Shown piece after piece: positions 24,986-33,481 of a DNA stretch of 64,000 nt. Numbering within the stretch: the stretch's first letter is position 1; each line of letters begins with the position of its first letter. This DNA comes from Actinoalloteichus_B caeruleus (GTDB taxonomy: Bacteria > Actinomycetota > Actinomycetes > Mycobacteriales > Pseudonocardiaceae): assembly GCF_000718005.1 (NCBI RefSeq), contig NZ_JODV01000016.1; one strand, 5' to 3'. Position numbers and translations under genes: made by a program. The notes beneath the pieces are model-generated. The model did not search any database. It saw only the letters and a list, made by a program, of their open reading frames with translations, and was not told the DNA's origin.

Positions 24986-27091
24986 GTGCGAGTGACGGAC
25001 ACCGTGCTGGTGGCCAACCGGGGAGAGATCGCGGTGCGGGTGATCCGCACCCTGCGGGCGACCGGTCGGCGGGCGGTCGCGGTGCACACCGAGGAGGACG
25101 CCGAGGCCCCGCACGTGGGGGCGGCCGACGAGGCCGTCGCCCTCACCAGCGGGGACGGCGGCCCGGCCACCTACCTGGACGTCGACGCGGTGCTCGCCGC
25201 CGCCCGCCGGAGCGGGGCCGGCGCCGTGCACCCCGGCTACGGGTTCCTCGCCGAGAACGCCGGGTTCGCCTCGGAGTGCCGTCGTGCCGGGCTGGTCTTC
25301 GTCGGTCCTTCCCCGGACGCCATCGACACGATGGGGGACAAGATCCGCGCGAAGGCCGCCGTGGCGGCCGCCGGGGTGCCGGTGCTCCCCGGGGTCGCCG
25401 AGGACCCAGCCGCCCCCCTGACCGACCAGGAGTGGCGGGCGGCGGTGGGGCGCGTCGGGCTCCCGATCCTGCTCAAGCCCTCGGCGGGTGGGGGAGGCAA
25501 GGGCATGCGGCTGGTCCGCGACCTCACCGAGCTGCCCTCGGCCGTGCGGAGCGCGCGTCGGGAGGCGGTGGCGGCCTTCGGGGACGGGACCCTGCTGGCC
25601 GAGCGGTATGTCGAGAACCCCCGGCACGTGGAGATCCAGGTGATCGGGGACTCCGCCGGTTGCCTGGTCCACCTGGGGGAGCGGGAGTGCAGCCTCCAAC
25701 GGAGACACCAGAAGATCGTGGAGGAGGCTCCCTCGCCGGTGCTGAGCGACGTGACCCGGGCCGCGATGGGCGAGGCCGCGGTCCGGGTCGCCCGCGCCGT
25801 CGACTACGTGGGCGCCGGCACCGTGGAGTTCATCGTCGGTGGCGACCGGCCCGACGAGTTCTTCTTCCTGGAGATGAACACCCGCCTCCAGGTGGAGCAC
25901 CCGGTGACCGAGCTGGTGACCACGGTGGAGGGGCGTCGGGGGGTGGACCTGGTGGCCCTGCAGCTCGGGGTCGCCGACGGTGCCGGTCTGCCCGGGCTGC
26001 TCGGGGTGGCGACGGACGGCCGGGGTCCTGAGGCGGAGGAGGCGGTGCGGGCGGCGCTGGGCACGAGCGGGCACGCCGTGGAGGCCCGGGTGTACGCGGA
26101 GGACCCGGCCCGGGGGTTCCTGCCCACGGGGGGGCGGGTGCGGGTGCTCCGGGAACCGGGGGGCGAGCACGTGCGGGTGGACTCGGGCATCGCGACCGGG
26201 GTCGACGTCGGCACCGGGTACGACCCGATGTTGGCGAAGGTCGTGGCGTGGGCACCGAACCGCCGCGAGGCCCTGAGCCGGCTCGACCGGGCGCTCGGCG
26301 AGCACACCGTGCTCGGCGTCCGGACCAATGTCCCCTTCCTCCGGGCACTGCTCCGGGACGCCGACGTGGTGGCCGGTCGGTTGTCCACCGGGCTGGTGGA
26401 GCGCTTCGTCGAGGGGGAGCGCCTGCCGACCACTGATCCACCGGGCGAGGTGCTGGTCGCGGGCGCCCTGTGGTGCCAGCTCGACCGGGAACCGGCCGGT
26501 CCGGTGGCCAGCAGGTTCGCCCTGCCCGACGGCTGGCGCTGGGGTGGTCCGGCGGCGACGCCCTGGTGGCTCGGGGAACCGGGGCGGCCCGCGCACCGCG
26601 TCCTCGTCACGGGTGGGGCCGAGGACGCGGCGGTGTCGGTGGGCGGGGCTGACCCGGTGCGGGGTGGCGCGCGGCTCGACGGCACCGAGCTGACCGTGCG
26701 GGTGGACGGCCGGACCCGGGTGTACACCGTGGCGCGGGAGGGGGGCAGGCGGTGGCTCGCCTGGGCGGGCGGCACCTGGGAACTGGTGGAGCGCGAGCCG
26801 TTGGCCGCGGTGTCCTCCCCGGCGGCGACCACGGCGGACGGGCAGGTGCGGTCACCCATGCCGGGAACCGTGTTGACCGTGGGGGTGGCCGTGGGGGACC
26901 AGGTGGTGGCCGGGCAGGAGCTGCTGGTGGTCGAGGCGATGAAGATGGAGCACACCGTCACGGCACCGGTAGCGGGGAGCGTGGCGGCCCTGCTCGTCCG
27001 GCCGGGCAGCCGAGTGGCTCTCGACGAGGACCTCGCCGTGGTCGACCCGACCTCGGCGACCGCACCGTCCGGTGATCCCGGACCGGTGTGA
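24986..27091 (+). CDS. accA1: Acyl-CoA carboxylase, biotin carboxylase/BCCP (alpha) subunit
   Basis: A 701-residue alpha subunit. The biotin carboxylase part (1-450) shows VLVANRGEIAVRVIRTLRA, GYGFLAENA, KPSAGGGGKGMR (ATP-grasp), HLGERECSLQRRHQKIVEE, and EMNTRLQVEHPVTE. A middle domain follows, then the C-terminal biotinyl domain with VEAMKMEHTV, whose Lys carries biotin. Start GTG 24986 has AGGGAGG seven bases upstream; a second GTG two codons later is possible. It lies 68 bases after accD. Carboxylates biotin and works with AccD1 as a short-chain acyl-CoA carboxylase. Whether the substrate is methylcrotonyl- or another acyl-CoA cannot be read from sequence. Confidence 0.92.
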   Translation: MRVTDTVLVANRGEIAVRVIRTLRATGRRAVAVHTEEDAEAPHVGAADEAVALTSGDGGPATYLDVDAVLAAARRSGAGAVHPGYGFLAENAGFASECRRAGLVFVGPSPDAIDTMGDKIRAKAAVAAAGVPVLPGVAEDPAAPLTDQEWRAAVGRVGLPILLKPSAGGGGKGMRLVRDLTELPSAVRSARREAVAAFGDGTLLAERYVENPRHVEIQVIGDSAGCLVHLGERECSLQRRHQKIVEEAPSPVLSDVTRAAMGEAAVRVARAVDYVGAGTVEFIVGGDRPDEFFFLEMNTRLQVEHPVTELVTTVEGRRGVDLVALQLGVADGAGLPGLLGVATDGRGPEAEEAVRAALGTSGHAVEARVYAEDPARGFLPTGGRVRVLREPGGEHVRVDSGIATGVDVGTGYDPMLAKVVAWAPNRREALSRLDRALGEHTVLGVRTNVPFLRALLRDADVVAGRLSTGLVERFVEGERLPTTDPPGEVLVAGALWCQLDREPAGPVASRFALPDGWRWGGPAATPWWLGEPGRPAHRVLVTGGAEDAAVSVGGADPVRGGARLDGTELTVRVDGRTRVYTVAREGGRRWLAWAGGTWELVEREPLAAVSSPAATTADGQVRSPMPGTVLTVGVAVGDQVVAGQELLVVEAMKMEHTVTAPVAGSVAALLVRPGSRVALDEDLAVVDPTSATAPSGDPGPV

Positions 27092-27128
27092 CGGGACAAC
27101 CCACCACACGAGGACAGGGGAGCGGCCG

Positions 27129-28280
27129 ATGCCCGACTACCGGTTGGACGAGGAACACGAGCAGCTGCGAGCCACCGTCGCCGAGTTCGCCAGGGACGTC
27201 GTGGCGCCGGTGATCGCGGGGTACTACGAGCGGGAGGAGTTCCCCTACGACATCGTCCGGGGCATGGGCGAGATGGGCCTGTTCGGCCTGCCCTTCCCCG
27301 AGGAGTACGAGGGGATGGGCGGGGACTACTTCGCGTTGTGCCTGGCCCTGGAGGAGCTGGCCAGGGTGGACTCGTCCGTGGCCATCACCCTGGAGGCGGG
27401 GGTGTCGTTGGGCGCGATGCCGATCTACCGGTTCGGCACCGAGGACCAACGCCTTCGCTGGCTCCCCGACCTGTGCTCCGGTCGTCGGCTGGCCGCGTTC
27501 GGGCTGACGGAGTCGGACGGCGGTTCGGACGCCCAGGCCACCCGGACCAGAGCCAGCCTGGAGGGCGGGGAGTGGGTGGTGAACGGCTCCAAGGTGTTCA
27601 TCACCAACTCGGGGACCGACATCACCTCCCTGGTGACGGTCACGGCGGTGACCGGCCGGTCCGAGGCGGGCAACGAGATCTCGGCGGTCGTCGTGCCCTC
27701 GGGCACTCCCGGCTTCACGGTAGCCGGTCACTACTCGAAGGTGGGGTGGAACGCCTCCAACACCTGCGAGCTCGCCTTCGCCGACTGCCGCGTCCCCGAG
27801 GCCAACCTGTTGGGTGAGCGCGGGCGGGGCTACGCCCAGTTCCTGCGCATCCTGGACGAGGGCAGGATCGCGATCGCCGCGCTGGGCGTCGGCCTGGCGC
27901 AGGGCTGCGTGGACGAGAGCCTGCGCTACGCGAGGGAGCGAACGGCCTTCGGGAAGAACATCGGTTCCTACCAGGCCATCCAGTTCAAGATCGCTGACAT
28001 GGAGGCCCGCGCGCACACGGCGCGGCTGGCCTACTACGACGCCGCCGCGCGCATGTCGCGGGGTGAGTCGTTCAAGAAGCAGGCCTCGATCGCCAAACTG
28101 GTGAGTTCGAACGCCGCGATGGACAACGCGCGGGAGGCGACGCAGATCTTCGGTGGGTACGGCTTCATGAACGAGACGCCGGTGGGCCGCTTCTACCGGG
28201 ACGCCAAGATCCTGGAGATCGGCGAGGGGACCTCGGAGGTGCAGCGGATGCTGATCAGCCGGGAGATGGGGTTGCGCTGA
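27129..28280 (+). CDS. fadE: Acyl-CoA dehydrogenase (FadE family)
   Basis: A 383-residue FAD enzyme that introduces the alpha-beta double bond in acyl-CoA. Typical motifs are seen: FGLTESDGGSDA, the flavin-binding VNGSKVFITNSGTD, RILDEGRIAIAALGVGLAQG, QIFGGYGF and the end AKILEIGEGTSEVQRM. Glu in GEGTSEV sits where medium- and short-chain dehydrogenases carry the catalytic base. Start ATG 27129 lies 37 bases after accA, so it is the third gene of the operon. In Streptomyces an hmgL gene lies between accA and fadE; it is absent here. Probably acts on a leucine- or short-chain-derived acyl-CoA upstream of the carboxylase. Confidence 0.92.
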   Translation: MPDYRLDEEHEQLRATVAEFARDVVAPVIAGYYEREEFPYDIVRGMGEMGLFGLPFPEEYEGMGGDYFALCLALEELARVDSSVAITLEAGVSLGAMPIYRFGTEDQRLRWLPDLCSGRRLAAFGLTESDGGSDAQATRTRASLEGGEWVVNGSKVFITNSGTDITSLVTVTAVTGRSEAGNEISAVVVPSGTPGFTVAGHYSKVGWNASNTCELAFADCRVPEANLLGERGRGYAQFLRILDEGRIAIAALGVGLAQGCVDESLRYARERTAFGKNIGSYQAIQFKIADMEARAHTARLAYYDAAARMSRGESFKKQASIAKLVSSNAAMDNAREATQIFGGYGFMNETPVGRFYRDAKILEIGEGTSEVQRMLISREMGLR

Positions 28281-28992
28281 GCGTGGTCGGCCCGTCCTGG
28301 TCGCCGTCCGCCCTGGCGGGCAGGTGGTGGGCCAGGACGGGGCTGATGTCGGCCACGACCGAGCAGGCCTGGTCCGTGCGGGCCACCTCGTCCTCCTCGC
28401 CCTCGGGGGCCGGGTCGCTCCCGGTCCGGCCGACGGCGACCATGAGGCTGACGGTCGCGTCCTCCGCGACGTCGATGTCCATCCGGCACATGCCGTCGGC
28501 GTAGCGCAGCAGCCTGGCGTCGAACGGGTCGGCGGTGGTCGGCTCGATGCTGGTCACGTCACCGGTGTAGGCGTTGGCGATCCCGTGGTGGGGGTCGACG
28601 ACCACGCCGAGTTCCCAGGTCTGGCCGGGGTGGGTGGTGCCGTCGACGAGGATGCACAGTCCCAGGCCGCGTTCGTTCTCCTCGTGGACCGCGAACCCGT
28701 TGACGCCGGCCGCTTCGGCTAGGCCGTCGACGAAGAGGTCGCACGCGCTGCTCGCGGGGTAGTCGGGATGGCCGGTACCGGTGGGGGTTCCGGGGGGAAC
28801 GCCGTTCACGTCCGCGCTGGCGGCGATCTGGGGGAGCTCGGGGGGAGGCGGGGCGGCGGGCGTTCCACCGGCGACGGCGCTGCCGGGCGAGGTGCTGGTG
28901 CAACCGGCCACCGTGGCCGCCGCGAGCGCGAGCAGCAGCGGGGCCGCCGGGCGCGGCGTGGGCCTTCCCCCCGGTCCACTCGGATGGGTCAC
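28255..28992 (-). CDS. Predicted lipoprotein, DUF3558-like
   Basis: A 245-residue protein starting at GTG 28992. The signal ends in a good lipobox, VAGC (residues 28-31), followed by a Ser/Thr/Pro linker, so it should be a membrane-anchored lipoprotein. The body has the DUF3558-style layout: SACDLFVDGLAEAAGV, GLCILVD, a V-V-V-D-P strand, CRMDIDV and a final QACSVVADISPVL helix, with six cysteines including the lipidated one. The long acidic and Gly-rich tail is probably disordered. It converges on fadE and overlaps its end by 26 bases. Function unknown. Confidence 0.75.
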   Translation of the reverse strand: MTHPSGPGGRPTPRPAAPLLLALAAATVAGCTSTSPGSAVAGGTPAAPPPPELPQIAASADVNGVPPGTPTGTGHPDYPASSACDLFVDGLAEAAGVNGFAVHEENERGLGLCILVDGTTHPGQTWELGVVVDPHHGIANAYTGDVTSIEPTTADPFDARLLRYADGMCRMDIDVAEDATVSLMVAVGRTGSDPAPEGEEDEVARTDQACSVVADISPVLAHHLPARADGDQDGPTTLSATPSPG

Positions 28993-29193
28993 GATCGCAT
29001 TGTGCCTGATCCGGCGAGGAGATCCCCCGCGAAAGGGTGAACCAGGCGGCTCGGGGGCCGGAGGAACCGCCCACTCCATCACGGCTTGTGCGGAACGTGG
29101 CACCCGCTGCTGCCCAGCCGTGCGAGAAACCGCCGAAGCGGGTGGGGAACCGGGTGGAGCCATTGACAGTGCGAAGTTCAGCCGGCACTGTCT

Positions 29194-29228
29194 GTTCATA
29201 TTGTGCTTATCTCATGCACTATGTGAAC
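29194..29228. promoter_or_regulatory. Candidate IclR operator upstream of the flavin monooxygenase
   Basis: A 35-bp imperfect palindrome: GTTCATATTGTGC (29194-29206) and GCACTATGTGAAC (29216-29228), two mismatches in 13, nine-base spacer. The half GCACAATATGAAC (reverse of the first arm) recurs exactly at 32682-32694 beside the IclR gene, which links the two promoters. Confidence 0.65.
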
Positions 29229-29509
29229 AGGAGAGTGTGGTCGGCATGCCGGATCACGGGACCCGGTCATGGCGTTCGGAGTTCTCCCCCGGAGCTGCCC
29301 GGAGGTGGCCTCGGAAGAAAGCCGCCTCCCCGGAGGGCGAGTGAACACCAGGGCGCTCCACCCGCCACCATGGGATGGGGAGCCCCGCCGTCGATCGGCG
29401 GTTCCGGGGCGGTGGTCGTTCCCGTGACTCCGCGCCCCTTCCCGTTCCCCGCCGACTCTTCCGCTTCTCGACGTCGAAGGCCGTCCCTGCCCGGAAAGGA
29501 CACGCCGCA

Positions 29510-30502
29510 ATGAAGCTGAGCATCTTCTCGGTCACCGACCACCATCCGAGCCTGGGCCGGAGTATTTCCGATTTCTACGATCAGCTGCTCGACGAGATCG
29601 AGCTCGCGGACCAACTGGGTTTCGCCAACTACTTCGTGGCCGAGCACCACTTCCACGAGTACGGGGTCGTGACCTCGCCGCCGGTGCTGTTGGCCGCCGC
29701 CGCTCGGCGGACGAACCGCATCGGGCTGGGAGCGGCCGTGGCGGTGTTGCCCTTCCACAACCCGCTGGTCCTCGCCGAGGAGTACGCGATGCTGGACCAG
29801 CTGTCCGGCGGGCGGTTGGCGCTGGGTGTGGGGTCGGGGTACCTCGAGCACGAGTACGCGGGTTTCGGGATCGGGAACTCGGAGAAGCGGGTCCGCTTCG
29901 ACGAGGCGCTGGAGGTCCTGACGAAGGCGTGGACCGGGGAGCCGGTGACGTACCACGGCCACTACCACCACGTGGACGACGTGCGGATCGCGGTCACCCC
30001 GCTCGCACCGCCACCGTTGTGGGTGGCCGTCATCCGGGCCGAGGCCGCGTACCACGTGGGGCGGCAGGGCCGGAACGTCATGCTGATCCCCTACGCCACG
30101 GCCACCGACATCAGCGACCTCGGGACCATCGTGGACAGCTATCGCAGGGGGTACGCCGAGTCCGGGGCGCCTGGCAGGGGTGAGGTCGCGGTCGCCCTGC
30201 ACACCTACGTCGGGGACCGACCCGACGTTCGATCCGAGGTGGGGCCGGCGCTGGCGCAGTACACCGACAGCCGCCTCTACCACCGCAGCCGGCGCAGTTA
30301 CGACCAGCTCACCGACGCGGGCCTGGTGCTCTTCGGCGACCAGGACGAGGTGCGGGAGCGCGTGGAGAAGCTCAGCGGGCTCGGCGTGGGGCACCTCCTG
30401 GCGTTGACCAACTTCGGCGGCATGCCGTCGGAGCTGGCGAACGCGTCCCTGCGGCGGCTGTCCACCCTGTTGCCGACGGCGGACGAGCGCGACCCGGTCT
30501 GA
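29510..30502 (+). CDS. LLM-class flavin-dependent oxidoreductase (luciferase-like monooxygenase)
   Basis: A 330-residue bacterial luciferase-family TIM-barrel enzyme that uses reduced FMN or F420. It starts MKLSIFSVTDHHPSLG at ATG 29510 with GGAAAGGA upstream. Typical segments are LADQLGFANYFVAEHHF, LLAAAARRTNRIGLGAAV, VLAEEYAMLDQLSGGRLALGV, GVGSGYLEHEYAGFGI and the C-terminal LVLFGDQDEVRERVEKLSG. It converges on the alpha/beta hydrolase gene and shares a promoter motif with the nearby IclR gene. The likely role is oxygenation of a small organic compound, perhaps an ester or ketone released for the neighbouring hydrolase; the substrate is unknown. Confidence 0.9.
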   Translation: MKLSIFSVTDHHPSLGRSISDFYDQLLDEIELADQLGFANYFVAEHHFHEYGVVTSPPVLLAAAARRTNRIGLGAAVAVLPFHNPLVLAEEYAMLDQLSGGRLALGVGSGYLEHEYAGFGIGNSEKRVRFDEALEVLTKAWTGEPVTYHGHYHHVDDVRIAVTPLAPPPLWVAVIRAEAAYHVGRQGRNVMLIPYATATDISDLGTIVDSYRRGYAESGAPGRGEVAVALHTYVGDRPDVRSEVGPALAQYTDSRLYHRSRRSYDQLTDAGLVLFGDQDEVRERVEKLSGLGVGHLLALTNFGGMPSELANASLRRLSTLLPTADERDPV

Positions 30503-30571
30503 GCCGGCCGGTGGACCGTGCGGCGAGCCCCACTGCTGCACGGCCCCGGCTCCCCCGGAGCGCGGACGGGC

Positions 30572-31330
30572 TCAGCTGGCGAGGAACTCCTCGATCCGGG
30601 TGACCGTGATCAGGGGCGCCTCCTCGATCGCGTAGTGCCCGGCGTTGCGGAACAGCTCCACCCGCGCGTTGGGGTGGTGACGTGCCCAGGTGTCCCGGAG
30701 CATCCCCGCGCTGAGCGCCGGATCGTGCTCACCCGCGATGAGCAGCATCGGAGTGGTGTCACCGCTGATCTTCTGCTGGAAGTCGTTGCGCGCCCAGTCG
30801 CGCAGGTACTCCGCGAAGGCGGTCACCGTCGAGCGGTCCAGCGAGCGGCGGACCATGTCGTCCAGCCACCGCCCGCTCAACCGGCCCCCGGTGGTCATGT
30901 CGATGATCGCCCTGCGGTTCGCCGCGCTCTCGGCCGCACCCGAGAACAACTCCCAGGTCCGCTCGTCGAGGGGTACGCCCGAGGCGGGAACGGGGGACAC
31001 GCCGACGATCTTGCGTACTCGCTCCGGCGACTCGGCCAGCACCGACGCGGCCACCTTCCCGCCCATGGAGTGGCCGACGAGGGAGAAGTTCGGCCACCCC
31101 AGCGAGTCCGCGACCGCGAGCACGTCGGAGGCGGTCTCGGCAGTCGTGTGCTCGCCGGCGATCCGCATCGCCTCGCCGTACCCCCGGTAGTCCATGAACG
31201 CCCAGGTGAAGCGGTCGGTGTCCAGCTGCGGCGTGATCGCCTCGAAGGCCGACCGATCTGATAACCAGCCGTGCAGCGCCAGCACGTGGTGCGGGCCGTC
31301 ACCGAGGACGTCGTGCGGGAGAACAGCCAC
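30572..31330 (-). CDS. Alpha/beta hydrolase
   Basis: I used GTG 31330 because AGGAG lies upstream; the frame stays open to GTG 31372, which has no ribosome binding site. The 252-residue product begins MAVLPHDVLGDGPHHVLALHG and has the usual hydrolase parts: HGWLSDRSAF (oxyanion), nucleophile elbow GHSMGGKVA with Ser, a cap, Asp in GEHDPALS and catalytic His in RNAGHYAIEE. It converges with the monooxygenase gene and lies next to the IclR regulator, so it probably works in the same small pathway. The substrate, likely an ester, lactone or C-C bond, is unknown. Confidence 0.88.
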   Translation of the reverse strand: MAVLPHDVLGDGPHHVLALHGWLSDRSAFEAITPQLDTDRFTWAFMDYRGYGEAMRIAGEHTTAETASDVLAVADSLGWPNFSLVGHSMGGKVAASVLAESPERVRKIVGVSPVPASGVPLDERTWELFSGAAESAANRRAIIDMTTGGRLSGRWLDDMVRRSLDRSTVTAFAEYLRDWARNDFQQKISGDTTPMLLIAGEHDPALSAGMLRDTWARHHPNARVELFRNAGHYAIEEAPLITVTRIEEFLAS

Positions 31331-31776
31331 AACAGCTCCTGTTCTGCTGACCGGGGTGGGGTCGGCGGACACATTCGGGCTGGGGTCTTCCGTCTCGGTC
31401 GAGCCGGACTGGGTCAGGCCGGACAGGGCGAGCCGGACTGGGTCGTGAGATCGGACGGGCGGAATCGCTGATCATGCCAGGATTGGACTCCTGGCCAGTG
31501 AAGTCAATCCTGCGGTCGGAGCCTTTGGCCGATGTGGACGGGACGTCACGAATCACCCTGCGTGATCCCGCGGTGGAGGGCCGACGACGGCCGCGCCTCC
31601 AGGGGACGAGGAGGTTTCCGCTGGGAGGGAGGCAGACGAACCCCGACAGGCCGCCCCGCTCCGCGCGGGTGGTGGCCCGTCACGAGTACGGGGGCGAGGC
31701 GAACCCGACGGGGTGAAGCGTCGTCCACGCCCCGTGTCGACTCGGGTGGGTTCCGGGCCCCGGTACCCGCCCAGAG
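31331..31776. other. Gene-poor stretch between the hydrolase and IclR genes
   Basis: About 445 bases upstream of the hydrolase start and downstream of the IclR stop. I see no recognisable gene. No copy of the GTGCAC or GCACAATATGAAC motif was found here by eye. Confidence 0.5.
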
Positions 31777-32514
31777 TCACCCCCGGATCCCCGTGACCGT
31801 GCGTCCGAGCCGTTTGGCGACGCGGAGCACCTCGGGGGCGACCGCCGCCTCGGCCAGCGTGCCGATCGAGACGATGCCCACGCTCGCCACGGCGAGGCCG
31901 TCGGAGGGCGCGATGGGGGCCGCGAGTCCCCAGGCGCCCGGTTGCAGCTCCCCGCTGGTCACCGAGTAGCCCCGTTCCCGCGCCGCGGTGACCTCCGCTC
32001 GTTCGTCGAGCTTGGCTGGTCGCCCCGCCAGGATCGCCATGCCGGCGGCTCCGAGCCCCGCCTCGTGCCGGGTCCCGACCCGGTAGGCGACGTGGGTGAA
32101 GGTGCGCGAGGGTTCGGTGACCGCGACGACGACGCAGCTCGTCTCGCCGTCGAGCACGGTGACGAACGCGGTGGCACCGCAGTTCTCGGCGAGGGTCCGG
32201 AGCTCGGGGGCCAGCGCGCGCCGCAGGTGTGGCAGCACGGCGGTGCCGAGTTCGAGGACGCCGAGCGCGAGTTGGTAACGGCCCCGTTCGGTCCGGGTGA
32301 CCAGCCGGTTCGACTGGAGGGTGCCGATGAGCCGGTAGACGGCGGTGCGCTCGATGCCCAGCGTCCTGGTCAGTTCGGCGTGGGTGAGGCCGTCGGGGTG
32401 GTTTCGCAGGGCCCACAGGATTCGCAGTCCGGTGTCGAGGGTTTTAGCTCCCGGAGGAGGTGCGGAATCAGCCGGCGATCCTGTCGAAACGGGTCGCCGG
32501 TCTTCGTTCAGCAC
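31777..32514 (-). CDS. IclR-family transcriptional regulator
   Basis: A 245-residue regulator. GTG 32514 (MLNEDRRPVSTG) has AGAGGGAG eight bases upstream; alternatives further 5' lack spacing. The wHTH is at about residues 25-85 (GLRILWALRNHPDGLTHAELTR-type helices, ERTAVYRLIGTLQSNRLV), and the effector domain follows with TAFVTVLDGETSCVVVAV, HEAGLGAAGMAILAG and IAPSDGLAVASVGIVS. It lies between the hydrolase gene (same strand) and a divergent small hypothetical, with GTGCAC-containing motifs in the divergent promoter. IclR proteins respond to aromatic and small acid ligands; the effector here is unknown. Confidence 0.9.
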   Translation of the reverse strand: MLNEDRRPVSTGSPADSAPPPGAKTLDTGLRILWALRNHPDGLTHAELTRTLGIERTAVYRLIGTLQSNRLVTRTERGRYQLALGVLELGTAVLPHLRRALAPELRTLAENCGATAFVTVLDGETSCVVVAVTEPSRTFTHVAYRVGTRHEAGLGAAGMAILAGRPAKLDERAEVTAARERGYSVTSGELQPGAWGLAAPIAPSDGLAVASVGIVSIGTLAEAAVAPEVLRVAKRLGRTVTGIRG

Positions 32515-32566
32515 GTCGGCCACTCCCTCTCTTGGATGATCTTTCCTGGGAATTCGATGGCAAATC

Positions 32567-32714
32567 ATTGTGCACTATCTACGCAAACCGACTTTCGGGA
32601 CGGTGTCTCCCGCCATTTCCGCTGATCATCGCGGTTTGTCCTCGGCTGGCGTTCATGGCTTCCGAAACCAATTCATGTGGTGCACAATATGAACTAGTTG
32701 GGTAGAATGTGCAC
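32567..32714. promoter_or_regulatory. Divergent promoter with repeated GTGCAC sites, one with a full IclR-like palindrome
   Basis: Three GTGCAC cores lie at about 32570, 32680 and 32709. The middle one is embedded in a 22-base imperfect palindrome from 32672 to 32693 (TTCATGTG...ATATGAA) containing GCACAATATGAAC, shared with the promoter at 29194. Probably autoregulatory sites of the IclR gene and of the gene at 32801. Confidence 0.6.
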
Positions 32715-32800
32715 GGTGTGGCATCATCGCCCCAGGCGATCGGCAGTGACCCGGAGCGCCGTCCGGAGTCGCGCCGAAGTCGAGGTGGCGAGGAGGGGTC

Positions 32801-33157
32801 ATGGCGATTACCCGGGAGCAGGCGCTTCGCGAATATCCGGAGCTTTCCTGTCTCGCGCTCATCAAGGAAGCCGGCTGGGATTTCGAGCTGATGACCGACG
32901 ACGCCGGTGAGCTGTCCTGCGTGGTCGGCTACCGGCGGGAGAAGCAGTACCTCGACGCCGTCTACGTCTACGACATGACCGACACGGTCGCCGTCCGGAT
33001 GGTCCTCGACCAGGCGGGCAGCCGGGGCGGCATCGTCTGGCAGCGCGGCGGGCACCTGGCCGACACCCTCAACGAACTGCTCGAACTTCCCCCACCCGAC
33101 CTCTGGTTGTCCCCGTTGATCGCGGCTCCCGCGCCCCGCTCGGGCTGCCTCAGCTGA
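32801..33157 (+). CDS. Small hypothetical protein in the IclR locus
   Basis: A 118-residue protein, start ATG 32801 with GAGGAGG upstream. It has no signal or membrane segment. The sequence (ITREQALREYPELSCLALIKEAGWDF, then EKQYLDAVYVYDMTDTVAVRM) suggests a small mixed alpha/beta fold. The end is Pro/Cys-rich. It diverges from the IclR gene and shares its GTGCAC promoter region. I do not recognise the family; an accessory role to the adjacent hydrolase/monooxygenase is a guess from position. Confidence 0.7.
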   Translation: MAITREQALREYPELSCLALIKEAGWDFELMTDDAGELSCVVGYRREKQYLDAVYVYDMTDTVAVRMVLDQAGSRGGIVWQRGGHLADTLNELLELPPPDLWLSPLIAAPAPRSGCLS

Positions 33158-33481
33158 ACCACCGCCAACCCGGGGCGGCGAAGACGATGTCCCCGTCGTC
33201 TCTCCCGCGCCTCACGCCTCCCCGGGTCGTGCGGAACGCGGTTCGGTGCCGTGCCGCCCCCCGCCCGGCACCGAACCGCCCCAACTCGGTCCGCCGTCGA
33301 CGATCCCCGCCTCCCCCCGTCGGCGGCGGACCCGAGTTGTCGCGCTGGTACGTCACCCGCTCAACCGGCTGCCCGTTCTACTCGGTCCGCTCCCGCGCCG
33401 GCTCAGGGGAGTGGCAGCAGGGTCACCGGGAACGGCAGTTCTCCGCGTCCCAGGGGGCATCGCGAAGCGCCCCCCGGCGAG
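33158..33481. other. Intergenic stretch, no gene seen
   Basis: About 320 bases between convergent genes. Open frames here lack ribosome binding sites and protein-like content. Confidence 0.45.
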
